Part shown: positions 34,621 to 43,624 of the stretch, one piece after another
Numbering within the stretch: position 1 is the stretch's first letter
Layout: every line of letters begins with the position of its first letter
Source: Aureococcus anophagefferens
Lineage: Eukaryota > Sar > Pelagophyceae > Pelagomonadales > Pelagomonadaceae
NCBI RefSeq assembly: GCF_000186865.1
Contig: NW_008705571.1
Location: forward strand, 956,530-1,020,529
DNA: 64,000 bases
Direction of reading: 5' to 3'
Made by a program: the position numbers and the translations under genes
Notes under the pieces: generated by a model
What the model saw: the letters and a program-made list of their open reading frames with translations, nothing else
What the model was told of the DNA's origin: nothing
Database searches by the model: none

Positions 34621-36129
34621 ATGGGGGTCACGGTGGCGCCGTGCCCCGCGGCGGAGCAGCAGCGCCTCGAGAAGCAGCAGAGCCGGCGGCGGCGCGACGC
34701 GGCCCACTCCTACATGGCGGCCAAGGTCGAGCCCCTCGTCACGGAGCTCATCCAGAGCCTCTACCTGTCGCGGACGCTGAACGACAAGGCGGACGTGCCG
34801 GCGGCCATGCTCTCGTTCCTCCGGCGGCGGTGCCGCACGCGCGAGGCCGCGGAGCGGGCCGGCGCGGGGCGCGTCGCGCCCGCGCCCGCGGCGGACCGGA
34901 AGCGGGGCGCGCCGCCGAGCCCGCGGTCCTCGGGCGTCGCGGCGGCCCCGAGCCGGCCGCGCAAGTCGGACGCCGTGCGCAAGGCGACCATGCGCGAGCT
35001 CAAGCCCATCCTCTGCGAGATGTGCAAGCAGGCCTGCGCGGGCCAGCCCGACGACGTCGGCGCGTTCTTCGTGGCGTACCTCGAGAAGCGGCCCGTGTTC
35101 CTGAGCCCCCTCTACCACCTCGAGCGCTTCGGGTCCATGGGCAGCTTCGAGCCGCCGCGGGCCGCGAGCCCGAGGCCCGACGACGAGGACCGCGACCCGG
35201 CGCCGCCGCCGCGGCTGCCGACGCCGCGCGTCGACGTCGAGGCGCACCGGCTCAAGGTCCAGCGGTTGGCGCTGCCGGCCTGGTGGCTGCCCTGCGAGCG
35301 CTGGAAGCTCGTCTGGCACGACGACTTCGACTACGACGGCCCGCCGGACCCGCGGAAATGGGGGTTCCAGACGTCGTGCAACCGGTGGATCCACGACACG
35401 GACCACGCGGAGCTCCAGCACTACACGTCGGGGCGGCGGGAGAACGCCTGGGTCGAGGGCGGCGTGTTGCGGGTCACGGCGCGGCGCGAGCCCTGGGGCG
35501 ACCACGCCTACACGTCCGCGCGGCTCCACACGAAGCTCAAGGGCGACTGGCTCTACGGCCGCATCGAGGTCTGCGCGCGGCTGCCGCCCGCGCGGCGGGG
35601 CCTCTGGCCCGCGCTCTGGCTGCTGCCGACGGACAGCAAGTACGGCCGCTGGCCCCGGTCCGGCGAGATCGACCTCTGCGAGAACATCGGCTGGCAGCCA
35701 CCGGGGACGATCCACACGTCCGTGCACACGGCCGTGCACAACCACCGCGAGCGGACGCACAGTCACGCGGCGACGACCGTCGCGGACGCGCACGACAAGT
35801 TCCACGTCTACTCCCTCGTCTGGCGGCCGACGCAGCTCCTCCTCTGCATCGACGGCGAGACGGTCCACTCCTTCGAGCGCGGCGAGGCGCCCGTGCGGCG
35901 GTCCAAGGAGTCGCCCGGCGACGACGACGCGTCGTCGCGCGCGTCGGGCGACTCGGGCGCGACGCGGTCCGCGGAGCCCGAGTGCACGGACTGGCCCTTC
36001 GACCAGCGCTTCTTCCTCCTCATCAACCTCGCCGTCGGCGGCACCTGGGGGGGCAAGCACGGCGTCGACGACGCCGCGCTCCCCGCGAGCCTCGAGATCG
36101 CCTACGTCCGCGTCTTCCAGGAGCGCTAG
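34621..36129 (+). CDS. GH16 family glucanase with N-terminal RIIa/Dpy-30-like motifs
   Basis: A 502-residue protein. Residues about 225-500 are a glycoside hydrolase family 16 domain: WKLVWHDDFDYDGPPDPRKW at its start, the catalytic signature GEIDLCENIG (E349, D351, E354) and WPFDQRFFLLINLAVGGTWG at its end. GH16 members cleave beta-1,3 or mixed beta-glucans, which fits laminarin/chrysolaminarin turnover in a stramenopile. There is no signal peptide. Instead residues 31-71 (KVEPLVTELIQSLYLSR ... PAAMLSFLRRR) and about 121-160 (LKPILCEMCKQ ... GAFFVAYLEKRP) look like RIIa/Dpy-30 dimerisation-docking helices, which bind amphipathic anchors. That fusion is unusual. Divergent from the U-box gene. 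Confidence 0.85.
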   Translation: MGVTVAPCPAAEQQRLEKQQSRRRRDAAHSYMAAKVEPLVTELIQSLYLSRTLNDKADVPAAMLSFLRRRCRTREAAERAGAGRVAPAPAADRKRGAPPSPRSSGVAAAPSRPRKSDAVRKATMRELKPILCEMCKQACAGQPDDVGAFFVAYLEKRPVFLSPLYHLERFGSMGSFEPPRAASPRPDDEDRDPAPPPRLPTPRVDVEAHRLKVQRLALPAWWLPCERWKLVWHDDFDYDGPPDPRKWGFQTSCNRWIHDTDHAELQHYTSGRRENAWVEGGVLRVTARREPWGDHAYTSARLHTKLKGDWLYGRIEVCARLPPARRGLWPALWLLPTDSKYGRWPRSGEIDLCENIGWQPPGTIHTSVHTAVHNHRERTHSHAATTVADAHDKFHVYSLVWRPTQLLLCIDGETVHSFERGEAPVRRSKESPGDDDASSRASGDSGATRSAEPECTDWPFDQRFFLLINLAVGGTWGGKHGVDDAALPASLEIAYVRVFQER

Positions 36130-36193
36130 GGACGAGCGGCCGCGCGGCGTGGAGCTGCGCGGCGCTCTCTTATTTCACCTTAGAACGTCCGCC

Positions 36194-37879
36194 CTAGCCG
36201 TCGAGGCCCGCGAAGTCGTCCTCGGAGTCGGACCGCGCCGCGTCCGCGCGCAGGAGCCCCCGGAGCTTCGCGGGGAGCGCGTCGCGCGGCGTGTTCCGGT
36301 TCTCCTCGCCCGAGGCGACGACGGTGAAGGCCGGCGGGCCCGGGTGGAGCCGCCCGTCCTTGCACATGTCCCGGAGTAGGTCGAAGAAGTTGGCCTCGCC
36401 GTCGACGATCGGCGCCATCCGCGCGACGAGGTCCGCCGCGAACTGGCGCAGATTCCGGTAGAGCGGGACCTCGAAGACGCGCGCGCCGCGTTTCGCCCAG
36501 GTCGTCAGGAACTCGTGGGGCTCGATGTCCACGGGGGCGAGGCTCGCCTTCGCGATCCACTCCGTGAGGCGGTGCGCGAGGATCCGCCGCGTCGCGAGGT
36601 CGCAGCGGCCCCGCGCGGCGTCGCCCCGGGCGGCGCCGTGGAGGTCCTGCAGGTCCTCCATGTTGTCGCAGTAGCCGCCGAACCAGAAGTTCACGGAGAT
36701 GTTGTCCGCGTCGGGCTCGCACTGCTCGACGTAGTGCCACGTGAACCGCGGGATGAAGAGCGCGTCGCCCGGCTCGAGCGTCGCCCAGACGCCGCCGCGG
36801 CGCAGCTTCTCGAAGGCGGGCCAGCGCTTCAGGTCGGGCTTCTCGAGGTCGACCATCGTGAACTCCGTCATCGGGTGGTCCAGCGGGTAGGGGTAGACGT
36901 CGAAGGACCGCGCCGGCGGGAAGAGCAGGACGTGCTTGCGGCCCGCGACCTGGCAGAGCCAGTTGTCCTTGCAGTCGTAGTGCATGGGCGTCGCGCTCGC
37001 GCCGTCGCCGCACCAGAGCGACGTCATGAAGAAGGGGCCGAGGCACGCGGTGACGCGGTCGAGCCAGGCCCAGTCCGCTTCGTAGAGGTCCTTCAGGAAG
37101 GCGTGGTCGCCGGACATGGGCGCGGCGCCCGCCGGCGGCGGCGACCGGCCGTCGGGGTCGCGGTCGCCGTAGCTCAGGACCGTCTGCTGGCAGTAGTAGG
37201 CCAGCGGCTCCGCGGGATTCCGCCGCGCGCCCTTGAGGAGCTCGTGGAAGTCGCGGAACGTCGTTGCGACGATGCCGCCCTCCTCCGCGGCGGCCTCGCC
37301 GGGCATGAGCTTCTTGCCGTACTTGCGCGGGAAGACGCGGCGCCGCTTCGGCGCGAAGTGCGTGTGGAACCGCGGCACGTCGCCGTCGCTGTGGTCCGCG
37401 AGGTACTGGAAGGTCCAGTGGCGCAGGCTCTTCGTGAGGCTGCTGTTTTCGACGACGATAGGCTGGCGCTTCCTTAGCGCGGCGACGACGGCCGCCTCGT
37501 CGGACGACGCGACGCGCGGCGCCGCGGGGCCCCGGAGCCAGCTCGCGTAGCGCGCGACGTGGGCCTTCGGCGGCGGCGCCGCCGCCGGCGCGGCCGACGT
37601 GGACAGCGCGGCCGCGGGCGCGGCCGATGCGGACAGCGCGGCTGCGGGCGCGGCTTCGGGCACGGCTGTATAGAAAATGTTCGTGGCACTCGGCACGAGG
37701 TCCTTGGCGCCAAGGGCATTGCCGCCGCCGCGCGGCCGGACCTGGACGTTCACGTGCGTCGCGCCGGCGGCCTTGGCGCACTTCTTGACGAGCTTGCCCA
37801 CGGGCGTCGGCTTCGGGAGCACGAACTTGAAGCAGCGTGGCGGTTTGTCCGGCTCGCACCACTCGATGGTGCAGGCCAT
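36194..37879 (-). CDS. JmjC/cupin-8 2-oxoglutarate oxygenase
   Basis: A 561-residue protein. A small N-terminal domain (1-75) is followed by an Ala/Pro linker with a 30-bp internal repeat. A JmjC-type jelly-roll then covers about residues 130-430. The iron ligands are H300 and D302 in M-H-Y-D-C and H382 in FTWHYVE. Between them are DNWLCQVAGRKHVLLFPP and EPGDALFIPRF, typical of the FIH/JMJD5/TYW5 branch. Members hydroxylate protein side chains or tRNA bases, so histone demethylation should not be assumed. No histone-reader domain is attached. The C-terminus is acidic. The gene is tail to tail with GH16. Confidence 0.85.
   Translation of the reverse strand: MACTIEWCEPDKPPRCFKFVLPKPTPVGKLVKKCAKAAGATHVNVQVRPRGGGNALGAKDLVPSATNIFYTAVPEAAPAAALSASAAPAAALSTSAAPAAAPPPKAHVARYASWLRGPAAPRVASSDEAAVVAALRKRQPIVVENSSLTKSLRHWTFQYLADHSDGDVPRFHTHFAPKRRRVFPRKYGKKLMPGEAAAEEGGIVATTFRDFHELLKGARRNPAEPLAYYCQQTVLSYGDRDPDGRSPPPAGAAPMSGDHAFLKDLYEADWAWLDRVTACLGPFFMTSLWCGDGASATPMHYDCKDNWLCQVAGRKHVLLFPPARSFDVYPYPLDHPMTEFTMVDLEKPDLKRWPAFEKLRRGGVWATLEPGDALFIPRFTWHYVEQCEPDADNISVNFWFGGYCDNMEDLQDLHGAARGDAARGRCDLATRRILAHRLTEWIAKASLAPVDIEPHEFLTTWAKRGARVFEVPLYRNLRQFAADLVARMAPIVDGEANFFDLLRDMCKDGRLHPGPPAFTVVASGEENRNTPRDALPAKLRGLLRADAARSDSEDDFAGLDG
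37587..37646. repeat. 30-bp direct repeat, two copies, in the JmjC gene linker
   Basis: Units start at 37587 and 37617. They encode the Ala-rich sequence A-A-P-A-A-A-L-S-[AT]-S twice. Confidence 0.7.
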
Positions 37880-38029
37880 GCCCCAGGGCGGAGAGAGAAG
37901 GGCTGCTCCCAGACTCAATATAGCAGCACCTTCGCTGCAAGCAACTTAATATTTTATGTTGAGGCTCCTCAAAACGAGCGGCGGAGAGCATCGTCTGGCT
38001 CCACTGCCGGGAGTGCAAAACGCCGCAGC

Positions 38030-39007
38030 ATGGAGAGCGAGTGCCTCTGGAAGAAGCGGGTTCGCGCGGCCGGCACCGCCATGTACCGCGGGGGCGACCC
38101 GCACGCGCCGCGGAACCTCCCGGCCCACGCCTTCGCGCGCGGCCTGCCCCCGTCGGACAGCAGCGGCAGCTCGTCGGAGAGCGAGGGCGAGGCGACGGTG
38201 CCTTTCCCCGCGCCGCTGCGGCGGCAGGTCGCCTCGACGACCCTCGCGCTCGTCGAGGCGTCGCGGCGCGAGGGCGCGCGCCGCGCGGCGATGCCCGAGG
38301 AGACGCTGCGCGAGTGCCTGAGGTTCCTCGGCGGCAACGACCGCCTCGCCTTCGGCGCCGCGAGCCGGCGGTCCAAGCGCGCGGCGCGGCACGGCGCGAG
38401 CTGGGACCGCTGGGTCGGCGCGGCGCACCGGACGCCCGTGCCGCCGCCCGAGCGGGGCGACGTCGCGCGCCGCGGCCCGAAGCGGAAGCGGCGCGCGCGC
38501 GGCTCGTTCCGCGCGCTCGTCGCCGCGCGCCGCGAGGACGTCGCCGCGGCGCTCCGGAGCGCCGCGAAGACGCTCCACGACCTGCGGGGCGCGCGGGAGA
38601 CGCGCCACGCGAAGCAGAGAGACGTCGCCGCGCGGCTGTCGCTCGACCTCCAGACGATCCGCGCGCGTCGCCGCGAGCTCGCCCAGCACCGCGAGCAGCC
38701 CCAGGCCGCGGCGAAGCGGCGCCTCGCGCTCCTCGGCCAGCGCGGCGCCTTCGAGGCCTACGGGCCGCGCGCGTTCTCCGCGCTCGCGACGGCCGCGCGG
38801 CGGCAGCACAACGTCTACTTCGACGGCGTCTGCAAGAAGGAGATCGAGCACCTCCAGAAGACGATCTGCTCCCTCGTGGGCGCCCACGACCGGCTCAAGG
38901 GCGAGCTCCGGGATTTGGACGAGTCCATCCCCCGCGGCGAGGCCCGCGCGCGCCGCCTGAACGACGGCGCCGCGTGCCTGGCGCGGCTCCTCGCGCGGCT
39001 GGGCTGA
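38030..39007 (+). CDS. F-box-like coiled-coil protein
   Basis: A 325-residue protein. Residues about 85-130 (MPEETLRECLRFLGGNDR, then LAFGAASRRSKRAAR, then WDRWV) have the form of an F-box, the Skp1-binding motif of SCF ubiquitin ligases, though the match is loose. The N-terminus is a basic segment and a Ser/Glu-rich stretch. From about residue 165 to the end the protein is a basic helical coil (LHDLRGARETRHAKQRDVAA, LQKTICSLVGAHDRLKGELR). No substrate-binding propeller or LRR is present. The start was set at MESECLWKKR. It is divergent from the JmjC gene across 150 bp. Confidence 0.55.
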   Translation: MESECLWKKRVRAAGTAMYRGGDPHAPRNLPAHAFARGLPPSDSSGSSSESEGEATVPFPAPLRRQVASTTLALVEASRREGARRAAMPEETLRECLRFLGGNDRLAFGAASRRSKRAARHGASWDRWVGAAHRTPVPPPERGDVARRGPKRKRRARGSFRALVAARREDVAAALRSAAKTLHDLRGARETRHAKQRDVAARLSLDLQTIRARRRELAQHREQPQAAAKRRLALLGQRGAFEAYGPRAFSALATAARRQHNVYFDGVCKKEIEHLQKTICSLVGAHDRLKGELRDLDESIPRGEARARRLNDGAACLARLLARLG

Positions 39008-39017
39008 GGCGCTCTTT

Positions 39018-39049
39018 TTGTTACGTCGCGTAGTTGTTACGTCGCGTAG
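39018..39049. repeat. 16-bp tandem duplication containing a stop codon
   Basis: TTGTTACGTCGCGTAG occurs twice in tandem (39018-39033 and 39034-39049) in the 29-bp tail-to-tail gap. The second copy holds the stop of the spliced metalloprotease gene and the first duplicates it. Confidence 0.85.
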
Positions 39050-42000
39050 GAGGGATGTGCGAGCGATGGTCGGGCGCCGCGCGTCTCGCCCGGTTCCGCC
39101 TGGAGGATGAAGGGCGTCGGCACGGCGCTCGGCTGCGCGTCGAAGACGCAGATGCCCGTCATCGCGAAGTAGCCGAAGCGGAGTTGACGCCGCGACGTGC
39201 CGTCCTGCTCGCAGACCCAGGACTCCGCGCAGTCGTCGTCGTCGCGGCAGGGCCTAGGAAAAAAGCGACGTCAGCGCGAGCGCGGCCGCGACGGGCTCGA
39301 CCCAACATTTCGGGGACGCGGCGTCGAGATACGTGGCCATGGTCGGCGCGTAGGAGGCCGCGTTGTGGCGCGGCGTGAAGATCTGGATCGTCTCCGCGTT
39401 CGCGTGGGCGCTCGCGTTTTTTCCCGCGGCCGCGAAGGCCGCCGCGATGTGCTCCTCGAAGTCGGCGGGCTCGAGCGCGGCCATGCGCTCGTAGATGGCG
39501 GCGGCGGCGTCGGACGACTCCTCCGTGATGACGTAGAAGATGAAGAGCTCGGGGTCGTCGTCGAGGCGGCGCCGCCGCGTCTCGGCCGCGAAGGAGATCG
39601 TGACCTCGTCCGCGTCCGTCTCCGCCGCGTAGCAGATGGCCTCCTCGATCTCCTCGCTGTGCTCCTCGGCCCACGCCTCGTCCTCGCCCGAGATCTCGAT
39701 CTCGCCCGTGACCGTGGACGTCGTGTCGGCGACGCCGCACGCCTCGCACGTGTCCGCGCAGAGGTCGCGCCGCGGCGGCGTGCCGTTGTCGCAGTCGCCG
39801 CCGGGCTCCGGCTCGTAGCAGCCGTCGTCGTCGCAGACGCCCTTGTCGTCGCACTCGCAGGTCAGGGACGTCGGGGCCCGCGTGATGGTGTAGATGATCG
39901 TCGGCCGCGGCGTCGGGGGGTCGTCCGTCTCGTCCGGCGTGCACTCGTAGCACGTCGCGTCGCAGCCCACGGACGCGAGCACGCCCGCGTCGTCCTCCTT
40001 GGAGTCGCACCGCTCCAGGTCCTCGGCGACCCAGGCGCAGTCCTTGTCGGGCTTGCCGCTCTTGTACCACGACGCCGAGTCGGCGACGCACGCGTGGCCC
40101 GCGGTGGGCCTCGGCGTCGGCGCCGGGTCCGAGGACTCGACGGGCATGGGCGTCGGCGACGGGTCCGGCGGCGTGCACTCGTTGCACGTCGCGTAGCAGC
40201 CGACCTCCGCGAGCACGCCGGCGGCGTCCTCCTTGGAGTCGCAGCGGCCGAGGTCGCCCGCGACCCAGGCGCAGTCCTTGTCCGGCGACCCGTCCTTGTA
40301 CCAGGACGTCGAGTCCGCCGTGCAGCCGACGGGCGCGGGCGTCGGCTGGTTGAGGTCGCAGTAGGCCTCCATCTCGTCCGTCGTGATGGGCCCCTCGATG
40401 TAGGACAGCGTGCCGCTCTCGAAGCAGGGCTCGGACGTCATCACGTAGTAGTCGCCGCCGGCGGCGACGTACTGGAGGTAGTAGTTCTGGGAGTTGACGA
40501 ACGTGCACTTGGAGGAGCAGCAGTAGAGCTCGCCCGTGACGTCGCGGACCTTGTAGAAGCGCTGGTAGCCGTCGATGTCGACGAAGTCGCAGCAGTACTT
40601 CTCCTTGCCGCACTGGTCGTCCTCCTTGGAGGGGGACTGCGTCGGGGCGGCCGTCGTCGGCGCCATGGACAGCGTCGGCCGCGGCGTGTCGCTCGAGTAG
40701 ACCGACACCTCGAGGTGCGAGCCGACGACTTCAAAGTAGACGGAGATGGGCCGCGACGTCGCCTCGTCGCCGACGTCGAGCTGCATGTTCTCGCCGCTCG
40801 TGCACATGGCGTCGGTGAGGAGATCGGTCGAGGGCTCGCAGTCGACGACGCGCGAGTTGCCGAAGTTGCCCGTCATGCCCGAGTTCGAGCTGTAGCTCGA
40901 GTAGGTCATGAGCGCGCCGGAGTACTGGGAGCGGTACTCCACGAAGAGGTAGAGATCCTCCGTCGCCGTGGAGATCTGCACCGCGACGGGGTCGTCGGGG
41001 GCCAGCGTGCCCGAGTCCGTCGCCTGGATCACGGAGACGCACGGGTTGCAGAGCGGCGTCTCGGACGCGTCGTAGGGCTCGACGTAGTCGACGTACCTGT
41101 TCGTGAGCCAGTCGAAGATGAGCTTGCCCTCGACGGTGAAGTGGTTGCTCAGGTCGCCGTCCTCGACGCCGCCGCCGCCCATGGGCGAGTAGAGGTTGCC
41201 GTACTCGATCCAGTCGTCGTCGTCGGAGTACCACGCGTTCTTCCCGCCGAGGTTGTCGCTGTCGTTGTCGACGTAGGACGCGTGGTTCGCGCCGAAGTTG
41301 TGGCCGAGCTCGTGGATGAACGACGGGTCGTAGTTGTAGGCCGCGAGGTTGAGGAACGCGCCCGCCTGCGAGACGTAGCCCGTGCCCGCGGCGCCGTTCC
41401 CCTGGCAGTAGGGGATGACGACGACGTTGAAGTCGTAGTCCTCGCGGTCGTAGCCCGCCGCGAGGGACGCCGTCGCCGCCATGACGTCGAACGCGTCCGG
41501 GTCGCCGTCGTAGCCGCCGCCGAGCCAGTCGATCTCGTCGTTGTCGTCGCACGTGGACTGGTCGTAGTCGACCTCGAGGATGGGCGTGTAGGTCACGGCG
41601 AGCGAGAAGTTGCCCCAGGACGCCTCGGCGTAGAAGTCGTTGGCCAGGTCCACGACCTCGTCCAGGTACGCGAAGACGTCGCCGCCGTGCGCGGACTCGA
41701 TCATCTCGTAGTCGTAGGCGCTGTCGCAGTCGCTGCTCGACGGGCAGATCACGGAGATGAGCAGCGTCTTTTCGCCGACGACGCGCTTCGTGTACTTGTC
41801 GTCGAGGCGCGACACGGCGTGCTGCGACGCGGACGACCCGCGGTGCGCGCGGCGGCGGCCGGGCCGCGCCGTCGCGGCGCCGCCCTCGCGGCACTCGAAG
41901 GCCGTCGCCCCGCCGGCGTCGTCGTCCATGAGGATGGTCTGGCGCCGCTCGGGCCGGGCGCCTTTCGCCGTCCGGTCCCGGGGCGTGCGGATCTCCTCGA

Positions 42001-42160
42001 CGACGTCCGCGCGGACGGCGCCCGCGGCCGCCAGCTCCCGGAGCTCCCGGAGCCGCTCGGGCGCGCAGGCGTGGGCCGGGTCCGCCTCGAGCCTCCGCAG
42101 CCAGCGGCCGTGGTGGTCCTCGGCGACCAGCGGCGCGGCGAGGAGGACGAGGCGCCACAT
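39037..42160 (-). CDS. Gametolysin-type (M11) surface metalloprotease with alternative C-terminus
   Basis: Exons 39333-42160 and 39037-39253 give 1014 residues; without splicing the frame stops at 39254. A signal peptide (MWRLVLLAAPLVA) and a propeptide-like region precede the metzincin site H283-E-L-G-H-N-F-G-A-N-H293. It is followed by a Met-turn-like Y-S-P-M-G, as in gametolysin of Chlamydomonas, which digests cell-wall protein. After the protease come Pro/Thr linkers and two ShKT-like Cys repeats (WYKDGSPDKDCAWVA / WYKSGKPDKDCAWVA). A further domain carries RRRRLDDD. Splicing gives a Cys-rich end (CRDDDDCAESWVC); intron retention gives a hydrophobic end (VEPVAAALALTSLFS) like a GPI signal. 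Confidence 0.8.
39254..39332 (-). other. 79-nt GT-AG intron whose acceptor TAG is also a stop codon
   Basis: It starts GTATCT and ends TTTTTTCCTAG, with CTGAC as branch-site candidate 12 bases before the pyrimidine tract. It is phase 2 and in frame on both sides. If retained, the TAG ends translation after a hydrophobic tail. Confidence 0.7.
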
Positions 42161-42164
42161 GGTC

Positions 42165-42335
42165 CTAGACGCCGAAGGTGCGGTAACAGGCGCCGGCGAA
42201 GAAGACCGTGTTCGCCGTCGCGTAGATCAGGAGCACGGCGACGCCGAGCGCGTAGCCGTCGAGGCGCGTCCGGATCTTCCGCCGGCCCGAGAGGAGCGCG
42301 AAGACGTCGAGGATCTCCTCGTCGACCTCGGGCAT
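42165..42335 (-). CDS. 56-residue single-pass membrane microprotein
   Basis: A small frame (M-P-E-V-D-E-E-I to Y-R-T-F-G-V) with an acidic N-terminus, a basic stretch (SGRRKIRTRL) and one membrane helix (YALGVAVLLIYATANTVFF). Its codon use is the strong G/C-ending kind of real genes here, and the alternate frames are not open in the same tidy way. The stop lies only four bases before the ATG of the metalloprotease on the same strand, so the two could share a transcript. It is head to head with the SH3/hydrolase gene. I do not recognise the family. Small subunits of membrane enzyme complexes often look like this. Confidence 0.55.
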   Translation of the reverse strand: MPEVDEEILDVFALLSGRRKIRTRLDGYALGVAVLLIYATANTVFFAGACYRTFGV

Positions 42336-42416
42336 GCGACAGGGCAGCCTGTCACGCGGATTGCGCTAGCGAAACAGTCTCTTTGAAGAATCTATGATGT
42401 TCAACGATACCCTTCA

Positions 42417-43571
42417 ATGATGCCGTTGCCGTGCCCCCTCCCGACAATCGGAAGAGGCTGCCCCGTCCCGATGGGCGTCCCGCCGGAGTGGGACGTGAGC
42501 CCGGACCCCAACGACACGTACCAGCGCGGCTTCGCCACCCACGAATGCGTCGGTAAGAACGGCGTCACGGTCCGCGCGGGCATCGAGCTCTCCTCGACGA
42601 AGCTCGGCCTCATCCCCAGGGCCGCGCTCGTCGTCGTCGAGGAGACGAAGCGCGCGTCCGACGGCACGTACCGCTGCCGCCTCGCGCCGCCCCACGCCGG
42701 GTGGTGCAGCGCCAAGGTGCTCATGGAGATGCTGCCGACGAAGCGCCGCGCCGTCGAGCCGCTCACGCGGTGGTCGCCGGACGCGTGGGCGCCCGCGGTC
42801 GTCGACGTGAGCGCCGTCAACCGGGGCGGCCACGCGCGCTGCAAGTTCCCGCTGACGGTCGTGCTGCCCGCGGGCTCGTCGACAAAGAAGTGCAAGGAGC
42901 AGCACCGCTGGCACCTCATGGCGGTCTACTGCGCCGGCGCCGAGCCCGCGAGCGCGTGCCCGCTCCTCCGCGCGGTCGCGACGCGCCTCATGCTCGAGAA
43001 GCACGTGCCCGCCGTCTTCCTGGACTACGAGGGCACGGGCGCCGCGACGGCGCACCCGCCGCCCGGCGACGCGGCCGACTTCCGGGCCGACGACATGCGC
43101 GGCGCCGTCCGCTTCGCGCTGCACCGCGCGGACCAGGTCGTCCTCGTCGGCCGCGGCGAGGGCGCGCGGCTCCTGCCCGGCGTCGCCAACGCCATGAAGG
43201 AGTGCCGGAAGCGCGTCCGCGCGGCCGCGTGCTTCGACTACGCGCCCTACGACACGCCCGCGGCGGAGGAGCCGTCGCTCGTCGGCAAGAAGGGCGGCGC
43301 GATGACGCCCAACGAGAAGCACAAGGAGATCCGGTCCTGGCCGCGGCTCTACGTGACCGGCGGCGACGACCGCATGGGCCTCGTGGACCTCGTCAACGGG
43401 TCCACGGACGACAGCCAGGTCGACGTCGTCCCCGCGGGCCGCGGTTTCGACGCCGAGGCCGTCGACCGCGCCGTCGCCTGGCTCAAGGCCCGCAAGAAGC
43501 GGCCCTGGATGCCCTGGGACGACGACCCGGACGACACGAGCGACGAGGAGGACGACGACACGAACGAGTGA
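42417..43571 (+). CDS. SH3-like plus degenerate alpha/beta-hydrolase protein
   Basis: A 384-residue protein. Residues about 35-105 form a beta-barrel module (GVTVRAGIELSSTKLGLIP ... GWCSAKVLME) of the SH3-like kind common in stramenopiles. From about residue 155 an alpha/beta-hydrolase-like core follows: a strand and loop (HLMAVYCAGAEPASA), then VVLVGRGEGARLLPGVAN where a nucleophile elbow G-x-S-x-G would normally lie. Here the central residue is Glu, so it is probably not an active esterase. The C-terminus is acidic (DDDPDDTSDEEDDD). Two ATGs at 42417 and 42420, and a third at 42471 (MGVPPEWDVSP), are possible starts; the last would leave more promoter. Confidence 0.6.
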   Translation: MMPLPCPLPTIGRGCPVPMGVPPEWDVSPDPNDTYQRGFATHECVGKNGVTVRAGIELSSTKLGLIPRAALVVVEETKRASDGTYRCRLAPPHAGWCSAKVLMEMLPTKRRAVEPLTRWSPDAWAPAVVDVSAVNRGGHARCKFPLTVVLPAGSSTKKCKEQHRWHLMAVYCAGAEPASACPLLRAVATRLMLEKHVPAVFLDYEGTGAATAHPPPGDAADFRADDMRGAVRFALHRADQVVLVGRGEGARLLPGVANAMKECRKRVRAAACFDYAPYDTPAAEEPSLVGKKGGAMTPNEKHKEIRSWPRLYVTGGDDRMGLVDLVNGSTDDSQVDVVPAGRGFDAEAVDRAVAWLKARKKRPWMPWDDDPDDTSDEEDDDTNE

Positions 43572-43624
43572 GGGCGCGTCGAGTTAGGAGCGGTAGCGAG
43601 GCGGGTCGAAGCGAGGTTCGGGGC

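Noticed and set aside
36194..37879. Calling the JmjC protein a histone demethylase
   Set aside because: The motif set fits the hydroxylase (FIH/JMJD5-like) branch and no chromatin-reader domain is attached, so the narrower call is not supported.
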